Positions 1 through 7,962 of a DNA stretch of 64,000 nt are shown one piece after another; position 1 is the first letter of the stretch, and each line of letters opens with the position of its first letter. The translations under genes were made by a program, and so were the position numbers. The stretch covers positions 620,001-684,000 of the forward strand of contig JAILXV010000001.1 in the NCBI GenBank assembly GCA_045430285.1, written 5' to 3'. This DNA comes from Agarilytica sp045430285. GTDB taxonomy: Bacteria > Pseudomonadota > Gammaproteobacteria > Pseudomonadales > Cellvibrionaceae. Below the pieces are notes generated by a model that ran no database searches, was not told the origin of the DNA, and worked only from the letters and a program-made list of their open reading frames with translations.

Positions 1-1
1 T

Positions 2-142
2 TCTGAAGCACTACAGGCTGACCTGGATAATGATGCACGAATAGTACGCTTTGATGCTCATGGATATTTTGACCGCGGCATGGGAACATTCAGAACACAA
101 CGCTTAGGGGTTATTTTGAATAACCGTTCTGAATCTGAGTAA
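2..142 (+). CDS. C-terminal fragment of an unidentified protein (5' end outside window)
   Basis: An open frame runs from the window edge to a TAA stop at 140-142 and encodes 46 residues ending in NNRSESE. It has no start codon inside the window, so this is the tail of a gene that begins upstream. The short visible piece (containing RIVRFDAHGYFDRGMG) is not enough for me to recognise a family. Coding character is reasonable and the 141-nt gap to the next gene is compatible with a separate transcript, but the call rests only on the open frame reaching the edge. Confidence 0.55.
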   Translation, partial: SEALQADLDNDARIVRFDAHGYFDRGMGTFRTQRLGVILNNRSESE

Positions 143-283
143 ACTACTGGATCTATATTTGTATGCCGGTGGCCTTCATAAATGATTTGTAATAAAGGGT
201 TAAGTTGGTCGCCGAAGCATCTAAATATCTGCAAACGCTATTTAGCGTGTAAAGCAACGTTCATAAGAATATTATTTATAACT

Positions 284-577
284 ATGTTAAAGAGATTCCA
301 ATTTTTCATTGTGCTAAGTGTTTTGTTGTTTTCTGGGTTTTTATACGCAGAAAAACACAACGAAATACCCAGCGAAGAACTTTTGGAGTTTCTCATGGAG
401 TATGGTGACACGGATGATGAGACATTCGATATGATAATTCAGAATGGCGTGAGAGATAATGAGCAAGCAGAAATTGAACACGTACTCAATCAGAAACAAA
501 ATGATATTTCGGAAAAAACAGGTGAAAACACCGATGAAAGACAAAGGGTTGAAAAACCCGTTAAGAGCGAGGTGTAA
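284..577 (+). CDS. small acidic exported protein, unknown function
   Basis: Encodes 97 residues. I start at ATG 284 rather than the further upstream in-frame start because it yields a clean signal peptide (MLKRFQFFIVLSVLLFSGF, cleavage after LYA). The mature part is short, strongly acidic and Glu/Asp-rich (EYGDTDDETFDMI) with a polar C-terminal tail. No family recognised. The stop is 2 nt before the GTG start of the DUF3106 gene, so the two are almost certainly co-transcribed; it looks like the first gene of a cluster that ends in an ECF sigma factor and a membrane-anchored partner. An acidic exported partner for the very basic DUF3106 protein is a plausible inference only. Confidence 0.7.
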   Translation: MLKRFQFFIVLSVLLFSGFLYAEKHNEIPSEELLEFLMEYGDTDDETFDMIIQNGVRDNEQAEIEHVLNQKQNDISEKTGENTDERQRVEKPVKSEV

Positions 578-579
578 CC

Positions 580-1062
580 GTGAATACACTAACTAGACCA
601 CGTTGTTTTACGCTTGCGATAATAAGTTTAATGTTATGGATGTTGGGGGGCTCTTCCTCCGTCCTGGCAGGAAGTTGGGAGAGTATGACCGATGAGCAAC
701 AGACTGTTCTTTTGTCTGTGAAGGAACGCTGGAGCAAGCTCTCACCTGAAAAACAAAAGCGATTGGAGGACGCAGCCGGCCGATGGAAATCAATGTCTCC
801 GGAGCAACAGCAAAAAGCAAAGGCGCGTTTTAATCGCTGGCAAGGCTTAAGCCCTCAAGAACGTAAAGCCGTTTCAAAACGTATGCAACGTTTTCGTAAC
901 TTATCCGATGCAGATAAAAAGCGCATACGAACGCAGTTTAAACGCTTTAAAAATTTACCGGACAAAAAAAAGAACGCGATAAAAGCGCGTTGGAATAAGC
1001 TAACACCGGCGCAAAAGCGTCGGCTTTTGCTTCATTTAAAGAAAAAGAAGGACGTGCGATAG
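580..1062 (+). CDS. DUF3106 domain exported basic repeat protein
   Basis: 160 residues from GTG 580. A signal peptide (ending near SSVLAGS, residue about 31) precedes a tandem series of roughly 20-25-residue helical units, each with a W/F-x-x-L/M-S/T-P-E-x-Q/K pattern (SWESMTDEQQ, RWSKLSPEKQ, RWKSMSPEQQ, RWQGLSPQER, RFRNLSDADK, RFKNLPDKKK, RWNKLTPAQK). This repeat is the hallmark of the DUF3106 family, periplasmic proteins of unknown function often coded near ECF sigma factors. The C terminus is extremely Lys/Arg rich. It directly abuts the next gene (stop TAG 1060-1062, next start 1063), indicating translational coupling. Confidence 0.8.
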   Translation: MNTLTRPRCFTLAIISLMLWMLGGSSSVLAGSWESMTDEQQTVLLSVKERWSKLSPEKQKRLEDAAGRWKSMSPEQQQKAKARFNRWQGLSPQERKAVSKRMQRFRNLSDADKKRIRTQFKRFKNLPDKKKNAIKARWNKLTPAQKRRLLLHLKKKKDVR

Positions 1063-2085
1063 GTGATGAGAAGTCTTGTCGCTTTTTGTGTGTTCATAGC
1101 TATGCCAGCGTGGGCAAATACAGACGATTGGATTGGCTTAGACAGCTACGGTGGTCATATCGGCATTCAGTGGGGTGCATACGAAGCTGGCGGCGAAAGC
1201 TATGCGGTGAATCTTTCGCTGCCTATGATTTTCCTCAGTCAATTTAACACCTTTTATTCTGATTATAGATCTGATGACGGAGACTACGAGCACCAAAGTC
1301 AACAGTTGGGCGTATTTTGGAATACCGATCCTTTTCAACGGTATTCACTGGGTGTCGGTTATTTGGATGGTGGGCGGTCCAGTGATTTTCGGACTAAAGA
1401 CTATTCTCTCTATTTTCAATACCTTAGTGATAGTCAGTGGCATGTTAAGTTAAGCGCTATCAAAGGAAAGTCGGAAATTAATACGGTCGGGTTTTCCCCT
1501 GTGATTGACGATTACTTTCGTTCTCTCAGTTTGCACGAAATTGATCGTCTTGGTTGGGGCGGGTCGTTTGGGCTTGATGGCGTGAATCATGGGTTTCGTA
1601 TTGGCACAACACTCTTTGATTACGATGACTCTCGGGCGGCTCAACGAGGGTTTATAGACCTACTGGTTGATGATATTAGGTCTAACGAAGAACGATTCTA
1701 TTATCAAGAAATTTATCTAGCACATTATAGTTGGTATAGATTACTTGGCGAAACTCGCGAAGATGCTTTAACGGCTACCAATGCGGTGTTTCAGAATTAT
1801 CGCCAAGAATTGCGAGATTACGTTGACGGAAAACTAGATGAAGATCCAAAAAATGTCTTATCCAACCATGAAATTTCATTGGACTATTTTTATTCGAAAG
1901 ACCTGTTGATGATATCAATGGGTTTTTTTGTATACGAGTCTTACATCCAAAAGGACTACTTTAATCAGTCTTATGTATCTGTTAACTATCAAGCCACGGA
2001 ACACTATTCGTATGGCTTTACGCTAAGTTACAACGACGAAAATGTTGAACTTTATGGCGAGTTATCTTTGGGTTTTGATTGGTAA
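1063..2085 (+). CDS. exported aromatic-rich protein, possible outer-membrane beta-barrel
   Basis: 340 residues; start is GTG 1063 or ATG 1066. An N-terminal signal peptide (RSLVAFCVFIAMPAWA) is followed by a Tyr/Phe/Asp/Gly-rich sequence with alternating polar and aromatic residues and no hydrophobic helices. The last strand-like segment ends ELSLGFDW, and a terminal aromatic residue is typical of BAM-assembled outer-membrane barrels. I cannot assign a family. It lies between the DUF3106 gene and the ECF sigma gene with no gaps, so it is a candidate effector or sensed component of that system; that is inference from position. Confidence 0.65.
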   Translation: MMRSLVAFCVFIAMPAWANTDDWIGLDSYGGHIGIQWGAYEAGGESYAVNLSLPMIFLSQFNTFYSDYRSDDGDYEHQSQQLGVFWNTDPFQRYSLGVGYLDGGRSSDFRTKDYSLYFQYLSDSQWHVKLSAIKGKSEINTVGFSPVIDDYFRSLSLHEIDRLGWGGSFGLDGVNHGFRIGTTLFDYDDSRAAQRGFIDLLVDDIRSNEERFYYQEIYLAHYSWYRLLGETREDALTATNAVFQNYRQELRDYVDGKLDEDPKNVLSNHEISLDYFYSKDLLMISMGFFVYESYIQKDYFNQSYVSVNYQATEHYSYGFTLSYNDENVELYGELSLGFDW

Positions 2086-2087
2086 AT

Positions 2088-2630
2088 ATGAATAACGTAC
2101 GCCTACAACTCAATGAGTTTTTTATATCGGTTCAAGCCCGTACATTGAGTCAAATCCAGTTCGCAGTGAAAGACCGTGATGAGGCGTTAGATATTTTGCA
2201 GGATGCAATGATTCGCTTGGCAAAAAAATATGCGGATAAAGAGCCTGATTGGCCAAAACTTTTCCAGCGTATTGTGCAAAATCTTATTTGTGATTGGCAT
2301 CGTCGTAAAAAAGTGAGAAACATATTTGTTTGGTGGGCTAAACCTACGGATGAAGACGAGGGTAGCCCTCGTATTGAAGATCTTGTTGTCGGGTGTGATT
2401 TGGAAACACCGGATCGTATCCGTCAGGGCGGGCAAATAGCCGATTATGTTGTGCAAGCTATCGAACAATTACCCTTTAGACAGCAGCAAGTTTTCACGCT
2501 GCGTGCGTGGTGGGGGCACGATATTCACGAAACTGCATTTGCGATGGGGTGCAGTGAAGGGAGTGTAAAAACACACTATTCCCGCGCGACTTCTCGACTG
2601 AGGGATTTACTCGGAGATATAGACTTATGA
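2088..2630 (+). CDS. ECF-type RNA polymerase sigma factor
   Basis: 180 residues from ATG 2088, just after the upstream stop at 2083-2085; an in-frame TTG at 2079 would overlap that gene and is less likely. Sigma region 2 is visible (RDEALDILQDAMIRLAKKY, then a Trp/Arg-rich segment around QNLICDWHRRKKVRN), followed by a linker and region 4 with the helix-turn-helix (IEQLPFRQQQVFTLRAWWG, then AFAMGCSEGSVKTHYSRA). Length and layout fit the sigma-70 ECF family. The next gene overlaps by 4 nt and encodes a single-pass membrane protein that could act as its partner or antagonist. The promoter it recognises cannot be told from the sequence alone. Confidence 0.88.
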   Translation: MNNVRLQLNEFFISVQARTLSQIQFAVKDRDEALDILQDAMIRLAKKYADKEPDWPKLFQRIVQNLICDWHRRKKVRNIFVWWAKPTDEDEGSPRIEDLVVGCDLETPDRIRQGGQIADYVVQAIEQLPFRQQQVFTLRAWWGHDIHETAFAMGCSEGSVKTHYSRATSRLRDLLGDIDL

Positions 2631-3010
2631 AAGATTCACATCCCAATAAACAAAAACACATCACTCCTAAAACGGCGAGCTATAAACAGGTACTTGATAT
2701 GTCTATAGATGACAATGACCAAGCGCTACAAAACCGCTTTGCACAGATGCGCAGAGCAGCACTCGACCAAATCCCCGAAGCTCAGTCAACGCATACTAGA
2801 TCGCTGCTCTGGCCAACACTCGGTGGGCTATCCGCGTCGCTGCTACTCGCTGTTGTGTTACTAACGAGCTCTGAGCACGGCCTGAAGAATGACTATTTAT
2901 TAGAGGACCTAGATATATTGGCAGATGTGGACGATCTTGAGATGTTCGCTGAGTATGACCCAGAGTTCTATGTTTGGCTGGCGCTAGAATCGGAGAAGAA
3001 AAGCTCATAA
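2627..3010 (+). CDS. single-pass membrane protein, DUF3619-like, putative sigma partner
   Basis: 127 residues, start overlapping the sigma gene stop by 4 nt (ATGA-type coupling). A polar N-terminal half (about 1-65) with an Arg-rich helix around NRFAQMRRAALDQIP precedes one transmembrane segment (LWPTLGGLSASLLLAVVLL, about 66-85) and an acidic outer tail (DLDILADVDDLEMFAEYD) ending near DPEFYVWLALE. This layout resembles DUF3619/anti-sigma-like proteins commonly encoded right after ECF sigma genes. No zinc-binding HxxxCxxC motif is present, so it is not a ZAS-type anti-sigma. Function as an anti-sigma is inference from position and topology. Confidence 0.65.
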   Translation: MKDSHPNKQKHITPKTASYKQVLDMSIDDNDQALQNRFAQMRRAALDQIPEAQSTHTRSLLWPTLGGLSASLLLAVVLLTSSEHGLKNDYLLEDLDILADVDDLEMFAEYDPEFYVWLALESEKKSS

Positions 3011-3149
3011 AACGCGGAAACTAGTTAAATTTTGATACCGCATATCCGCTGACTTGGACCTTGTCGTTTGAGGATAATTTAATCAAATCGCATTTCCCAC
3101 TCATGTTCCTTTCCCTCAAACCTGACGAAATTCAACAAACGTAGAATTA

Positions 3150-3161
3150 ATTGTTGACAAT
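3150..3161. promoter_or_regulatory. upstream copy of putative GntR operator
   Basis: ATTGTTGACAAT differs by one base from the perfect palindrome at 3212-3223 that abuts the gntR start codon. It contains a TTGACA hexamer (3154-3159) that would serve as a -35 element, so a bound regulator would block RNA polymerase. FCD-subfamily GntR proteins are known to bind TTGT-N-N-ACAA-type palindromes; assignment to this regulator is inference. Confidence 0.5.
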
Positions 3162-3211
3162 GTATGTTTTTTGTACAAACATGCGCCGTGTTTTTGACAC
3201 GATAAGCCAGA

Positions 3212-3223
3212 ATTGTCGACAAT
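3212..3223. promoter_or_regulatory. perfect 12-bp palindromic operator next to gntR start
   Basis: ATTGTCGACAAT is its own reverse complement and ends at the base before ATG 3224. A near-identical copy lies 62 bp upstream at 3150-3161. The placement of two related palindromes in the promoter and at the start codon suggests autorepression of the gntR-prp operon by its first gene product. The normal Shine-Dalgarno position is occupied by the operator, so the site may also affect translation. Confidence 0.55.
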
Positions 3224-3889
3224 ATGACCATCAAAAAAGATCAGACACTGACCTCTATGATCGCGACCACAATGCGAGAAGGCATCGTACGTGGAGAGAT
3301 TGTACCAGGGACAAAATTAAGCGAACCCAAGCTCGCAGAGCAATTTCAGACCAGTCGTGGGCCAATCCGTGAGGCTATTCGTCGGCTAGAAATGATGGGC
3401 TTGGTGAACCACGTCGCTCACGAGGGAGTGCGCGTGACAACGCTATCTGTCGAAGAGGTCGTAGATATCTATCATGTGCGTGAAGCACTTGAAGGCAAAG
3501 CCGCAGGGCTGGCCGCACGTAATATGACGGACCAAGAGCTAACGGAATTGGCCAGCCTAATGGAGGTCCATAAGGAGCATCAATCTCATACTGGCGCATA
3601 TATGCAGTCAGACGGTGATTTCGACTTTCACTATAAAATCATCCAAGGCAGCAAGAATGCCTATCTCATCAATCAGCTGTGTGAAGAGCTGTACCACCTT
3701 ATTCGCATGTTTAGGTATCGGTCCGCACGTTTTCAGCATCGCGCCGGTGTTGCAATTACCGAGCATGAGCAACTTTTGTATGCGCTTCAGCAACGTGACG
3801 AGCAATTGGCGGAAACAATGATGCGTCGCCACATTGCAAAAGCACGAGACGACATAGCCAGCCAGATCGGTGAGGCCAAGGTATCGTGA
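3224..3889 (+). CDS. GntR-family (FCD subfamily) regulator of the methylcitrate operon
   Basis: 221 residues. The N-terminal winged helix-turn-helix (about 8-75) shows the GntR signature MREGIVRGEIVPGTKLSEP followed by LAEQFQTSRGPIREAIRRLE. The C-terminal FCD all-helical ligand-binding domain (about 80-215) carries the Arg/Glu-rich VREALEG start and conserved His residues (DFHYKI, RRHIAKA) that usually bind a metal and an acid ligand. Its stop overlaps the prpB GTG start by 4 nt, so it is the first gene of the prp operon. The ligand is probably a methylcitrate-cycle metabolite, by context. Control by a GntR protein rather than the sigma-54-dependent PrpR of enterics is common in pseudomonad-like bacteria. 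Confidence 0.88.
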   Translation: MTIKKDQTLTSMIATTMREGIVRGEIVPGTKLSEPKLAEQFQTSRGPIREAIRRLEMMGLVNHVAHEGVRVTTLSVEEVVDIYHVREALEGKAAGLAARNMTDQELTELASLMEVHKEHQSHTGAYMQSDGDFDFHYKIIQGSKNAYLINQLCEELYHLIRMFRYRSARFQHRAGVAITEHEQLLYALQQRDEQLAETMMRRHIAKARDDIASQIGEAKVS

Positions 3890-4785
3890 GCACGGCCTCC
3901 GCCCCAACAACCCCAGGCGCGAAATTTCGACAGGCCTTGGCTGAGAATGATCCGCTACAAATAGTTGGCACCATCAACGCTTACACGGCGATTATGGCGG
4001 AACGTATTGGGCATCGAGCGGTATATCTTTCAGGTGGTGCCTGCGCAAATATGTCTTTTGGGTTGCCTGATCTAGGTATGACTAACTTAATGGATGTCGT
4101 GGAAGACGCTCGTCGTATTACCGCGGCGGTGGATACGCCATTAATGGTGGATATCGACACAGGCTGGGGGGGCGCATTCAATATCGCCCGTGCAGTAAAA
4201 GAAATGGAGCGCGCACAAGTTGCCGCCGTACATATTGAAGACCAAGTTGCGCAAAAACGCTGCGGTCACCGTCCAAACAAAGAAATCGTCCGCACGTGTG
4301 AAATGGTCGATCGAATCAAAGCCGCGGTCGACGCAAGAAAAGATTCCGATTTTTTTATCGTTGCCCGTACAGATGCGTATGCAAGTGAAGGGCTGAGTGG
4401 TGCACTTGAGCGCGCGAACGAATATCAACATGCCGGTGCCGACGGAATTTTTGCCGAGGCAATGCATGATATACATGAATACAAAGCATTTAAGTCCTCG
4501 TGCACGCTGCCTTTACTGGCGAATATGACAGAGTTCGGCCAATCCCCATTGTATTCAAAGCCAGAACTCAAAAAAGTCGGCGTTAATATGGTGCTTTACC
4601 CGCTTACGGCAGCGCGCGCAATGAATAGGGCGGCGGAGAATGTATATAAAACCTTATTAGATGAGGAATCTCAAAGCACGCTCATTGAGAGTATGCAAAC
4701 GCGTCAAGAGCTTTATCAATATCTTAATTACAACGAATACGAAAGTAAGCTTGATACACTTTTTTCGCAGGGTAAGCATTTATAA
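3886..4785 (+). CDS. prpB: 2-methylisocitrate lyase
   Basis: 299 residues from GTG 3886. Cleaves 2-methylisocitrate to pyruvate and succinate, the last step of the methylcitrate cycle that disposes of propionyl-CoA. It belongs to the isocitrate lyase/PEP mutase family: the active-site loop KRCGH is at about 124-128 (catalytic Cys), the metal-binding DIDTGWG at about 89-95, and the substrate-binding YLSGGACANM near 48. The length matches PrpB (about 295). It overlaps the gntR stop and precedes prpC by 44 nt. Cytosolic. The KRCGH form (with Arg for the second Lys) separates it from canonical isocitrate lyase. Confidence 0.93.
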   Translation: MSTASAPTTPGAKFRQALAENDPLQIVGTINAYTAIMAERIGHRAVYLSGGACANMSFGLPDLGMTNLMDVVEDARRITAAVDTPLMVDIDTGWGGAFNIARAVKEMERAQVAAVHIEDQVAQKRCGHRPNKEIVRTCEMVDRIKAAVDARKDSDFFIVARTDAYASEGLSGALERANEYQHAGADGIFAEAMHDIHEYKAFKSSCTLPLLANMTEFGQSPLYSKPELKKVGVNMVLYPLTAARAMNRAAENVYKTLLDEESQSTLIESMQTRQELYQYLNYNEYESKLDTLFSQGKHL

Positions 4786-4829
4786 GTGATTCATAGTGGT
4801 CGCAATATGAGATATCACGAGATCTTTGT

Positions 4830-5954
4830 ATGGTAGCGAAGTCAAATAATCCGGCTGGGTTACGCGGTTTAATTGCTGGGAAAACAGCATTGTCTACGGT
4901 GGGGCAAAATGGCTCTGGGTTGACCTATCGCGGATACGACGTGAAATCTCTGGCGGCACTTTGTGAGTTTGAAGAGATTGCGTTTTTATTGTTAAAGGGC
5001 GATTTACCTCGTGCCGATGAGCTGGCAGCGTATAAGAAAAAATTGCAGTCGCTAAGAAAACTACCTGATGCGCTAAAAGATATATTAGAAAAAATCCCTG
5101 CGACGGCTCATCCAATGGATGTATTGCGAACCGGCGTATCTGCGTTGGGGAGCCTCGATACGGAGTGGCGTTTCGAAGATCAGGCGGATAAGGCTGATCG
5201 CCTATTAGCGGCCTTACCGGCAATCTGCTGTTATTGGTATCGTTATAGTCACGACGGCAAAAAAATCGAAACGCAGACAACCGCAAGCTCTATCGGTGGG
5301 CATTTTTTGGAAATGTTGACGGATGAAAAAGCAAAAAGTCTGTATGAGCAGGCGATGCATGTTTCGCTGATTTTGTACGCTGAGCACGAATTTAATGCAT
5401 CGACTTTTTCTGCCCGAGTATGTGCTTCTACCTTGTCAGATTTTCATAGTTGCATCACCGGTGCAATTGGCACATTACGCGGTGCATTACACGGCGGCGC
5501 AAACGAAGCCGCGATGGATATGATTCAGTCGTGGCAATCACCAGAAGCTGCAGAGACAGCACTGCTAGAGATGCTCAGTCGCAATGAAAAAATTATGGGT
5601 TTTGGTCATGCCGTTTATCGTACGTCTGACCCTAGAAATGAAGTGATTAAATCGTGGTCGCAACGATTGTCTCGCGAGGTGGGTGATGCAACACTTTATG
5701 CTGTATCGGAACGTTGTGAGGAAGTCATGTGGCGAGAAAAAGAATTGTTTTGCAATACCGATTTTTATCATGCATCTGCATATCATTTTATGGGGATTCC
5801 AACGAAACTGTTTACGCCGCTGTTCGTTATGTCGCGTTTAACGGGGTGGTCAGCACATGTTTTTGAGCAGAGAGCTAATAATCGTATTATTCGGCCATCC
5901 GCAGAATATATTGGTGAAGAGAATCGAGCTGTTCTTCCCGTTGCACAGCGATAG
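4830..5954 (+). CDS. prpC: 2-methylcitrate synthase
   Basis: 374 residues. Condenses propionyl-CoA with oxaloacetate to 2-methylcitrate. It has the short citrate-synthase fold of PrpC (about 370-390, shorter than GltA) with the catalytic residues in place: His in LYAEHEFNAS (about 186), HGGANEAAM (about 221) and GFGHAVYRTSDPR (His about 260), and a C-terminal ANNRIIRPSAEY arginine segment. Its place between prpB and prpD confirms PrpC over general citrate synthase, although PrpC enzymes usually keep some citrate synthase activity. Confidence 0.93.
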   Translation: MVAKSNNPAGLRGLIAGKTALSTVGQNGSGLTYRGYDVKSLAALCEFEEIAFLLLKGDLPRADELAAYKKKLQSLRKLPDALKDILEKIPATAHPMDVLRTGVSALGSLDTEWRFEDQADKADRLLAALPAICCYWYRYSHDGKKIETQTTASSIGGHFLEMLTDEKAKSLYEQAMHVSLILYAEHEFNASTFSARVCASTLSDFHSCITGAIGTLRGALHGGANEAAMDMIQSWQSPEAAETALLEMLSRNEKIMGFGHAVYRTSDPRNEVIKSWSQRLSREVGDATLYAVSERCEEVMWREKELFCNTDFYHASAYHFMGIPTKLFTPLFVMSRLTGWSAHVFEQRANNRIIRPSAEYIGEENRAVLPVAQR

Positions 5955-6075
5955 GTGATACCAACCGCAAAACGTTAAAAAATTGAAAGACGCATCTTCT
6001 AGTAAGCGTTCAGTAAAAACTTAGGTAGCAACGTTTAGGTAATGAAAGTTTAGGAAATAGAAAATCAGGTAATAA

Positions 6076-7560
6076 ATGTCCACTAGTTTTGATGTAAACA
6101 ATCGTCCAGATTACGATAATGAAATTCAAGATATTGTAGATTATGTATTGAATTACGATGTCACTTCTGAACTCGCGCTTGAAACCGCGCGGCATTGTTT
6201 AATGGATACATTGGGGTGTGGGATTCTTGCACTTAAATTTCCCGAATGCACAAAACATCTCGGGCCTATTGTTGAAGGCACGGTGGTGCCAAATGGTGCA
6301 CGTGTCCCAGGTACGCAATTGCGTTTGGATCCTGTAAAAGCTGCATGGGACATTGGATGTATTATTCGCTGGTTAGATTTTAATGATACCTGGCTTGCGG
6401 AAGAGTGGGGTCATCCGTCCGATAACATAGGTGGCATCCTAGCGGTTGCAGATTATCTTTCCCAAGTGAATGTGAGTGAAGGGAAAGCCCCATTAACAAT
6501 GCGGCAAGTCCTTATTGCGATGGTGAAAGCCCACGAGATACAAGGTGTACTTGCCTTGGATAATAGCTTTAATCGCGTAGGGTTATGTCACGTGTTACTT
6601 GTTCGTGTTGCGACCACGGCCGTTGTAGCGGATATGATGGGATGTAACCGAGCGCAGATTTTATCAGCGGTTTCCCATGCATGGGTAGACGGTTCATCAT
6701 TACGTACTTACAGGCATGCGCCAAACGCGGGCTCACGAAAATCCTGGGCGGCTGGTGATGCAACTTCTCGCGGGGTTCGTTTAGCCGATATTGCAAAGCG
6801 TGGCGAAATGGGCGTTCCAAGTGTCTTAAGTGCGCCGCAGTGGGGTTTTTATGATGTTGCTTTTAGTCACAACAACAGTGATTTAGCACTTAAACCTGTA
6901 AGCGAGCGTGTATTTAGTTTTCAGCGTGATTATGGCTGTTACGTAATGGAAAACATTCTGTTCAAAATATCATATCCTGCTGAATTTCATGCACAAACGG
7001 CATGTGAAGCGGCTATACGCTTACACCTACAGGTAAAACCTCAGCTCGATAATATTGAGCGCATTGAAATTACAACGCACGAATCAGCCATTCGAATTAT
7101 TTCAAAGGTGGGCCCGCTTTCTAATCCCGCTGATCGTGATCATTGTCTTCAATATATGGTCGCAGTTTCAATGATTTTTGGCACATTAACGGCAGAGCAA
7201 TATGAAGATAGCTTCCATGAGATGAACCCCGAAATTGATCGCTTACGAGACAAAATGACAGTCGTGGAAAACACACAATACAGCGCCGATTACCATGCGC
7301 CGGAGAAACGTTCTATCGCGAACGCCATCCAAGTATTTTTTAAAGACGGTCAGCAGAGTGAAAAAATAGAAATCGAATACCCGCTTGGGCATCTTAGACG
7401 GCGTGAAGAGGGCATTCCGGTGTTAAAAGAGAAATTTAAAACGAACTTGGCCACACGCTTCCCGCCGGATCGCTGCGACACCATCACCGCTTTATGTGCT
7501 GACGCTGAGCGCTTAGAGCAAAGCGCCGTTAACGATTTTATGGATTTGTTTGTTATCTAA
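6076..7560 (+). CDS. prpD: 2-methylcitrate dehydratase
   Basis: 494 residues, MmgE/PrpD family, close to the 483 of enteric PrpD. Dehydrates 2-methylcitrate to 2-methyl-cis-aconitate without an iron-sulfur cluster. Visible family features: DTLGCGILAL near 46, the FNDTWLAEEWGHPSDNIGG active-site stretch near 100-120, and RKSWAAGDATSRGVRLA near 222. It follows prpC after 121 nt. That gap carries several short TAGGTAA/AGGAAAT-like repeats before the start, one of which (AGGTAAT, 6070-6076) may be the ribosome-binding site. No acnD/prpF pair is present here, so the pathway uses PrpD. A dedicated 2-methylisocitrate hydratase (AcnB-type) must be encoded elsewhere. Confidence 0.92.
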   Translation: MSTSFDVNNRPDYDNEIQDIVDYVLNYDVTSELALETARHCLMDTLGCGILALKFPECTKHLGPIVEGTVVPNGARVPGTQLRLDPVKAAWDIGCIIRWLDFNDTWLAEEWGHPSDNIGGILAVADYLSQVNVSEGKAPLTMRQVLIAMVKAHEIQGVLALDNSFNRVGLCHVLLVRVATTAVVADMMGCNRAQILSAVSHAWVDGSSLRTYRHAPNAGSRKSWAAGDATSRGVRLADIAKRGEMGVPSVLSAPQWGFYDVAFSHNNSDLALKPVSERVFSFQRDYGCYVMENILFKISYPAEFHAQTACEAAIRLHLQVKPQLDNIERIEITTHESAIRIISKVGPLSNPADRDHCLQYMVAVSMIFGTLTAEQYEDSFHEMNPEIDRLRDKMTVVENTQYSADYHAPEKRSIANAIQVFFKDGQQSEKIEIEYPLGHLRRREEGIPVLKEKFKTNLATRFPPDRCDTITALCADAERLEQSAVNDFMDLFVI

Positions 7561-7962
7561 GGGCTAGATGACAACATACTGAGTTTGTAGGCGTTTTTCC
7601 AGATGATTGGCTAGGATGCCATCGTCCCCCATTTGGGAAAGCGTCTACAACATAACGCGCTTGGCCCGCCGAGGCGGTATAGGCAGAAGGGCATAAGGGA
7701 AGGGCGCTGGGCGAACGGCTTTGTAAACGATCAATTCGCTAGACCAATACATTGGTTTGTTACAGAACCCCATGCCTTGGTCGTAGTACAAAGCAGGTGC
7801 AGAATTTGATGAGGCTGATATGATACGCGGCTCATATTAAATGACTGTTTTGCGCCACCACTGAAGGTGGATTCCTGTGCTAACGTAATAAATACACAGA
7901 TTTATACGTACTTAGCTGGATTATGAGCGCGTATTTAAAAACGATTTTTGAGGATCTTTGTT
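7561..7962. other. intergenic region between prpD and the alpha/beta hydrolase gene
   Basis: 402 nt without a convincing intact gene. It holds a possible decayed minus-strand reading frame (7564-7836, listed separately), a small hairpin CCACC-actgaa-GGTGG near 7856-7871, and an A/T-rich stretch before the hydrolase start with Shine-Dalgarno GAGGA at 7950-7954. It should contain the promoter of the 7963-11002 gene group, but I cannot pick a confident -35/-10 pair. Confidence 0.5.
7564..7836 (-). pseudogene. possible decayed ORF with one internal stop
   Basis: Read on the minus strand, 63 codons (beginning YEPRIISASSN and ending RRAKRVML) are open from a stop at 7837-7839 down to a TAG at 7645-7647. 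The same frame then continues for 26 more codons (TLSQMGDDGILANH...QYVVI) to a stop at 7564-7566. The second part looks protein-like. Together they could be the tail of a gene interrupted by a nonsense mutation, but no family is recognisable and the frame may be chance. No start codon with a ribosome-binding site was found. Confidence 0.18.

Noticed and set aside
7731..7744. FNR-like sequence TTGTA-AACG-ATCAA
   Set aside because: Two mismatches in one half-site and no promoter at a suitable distance from a gene start.
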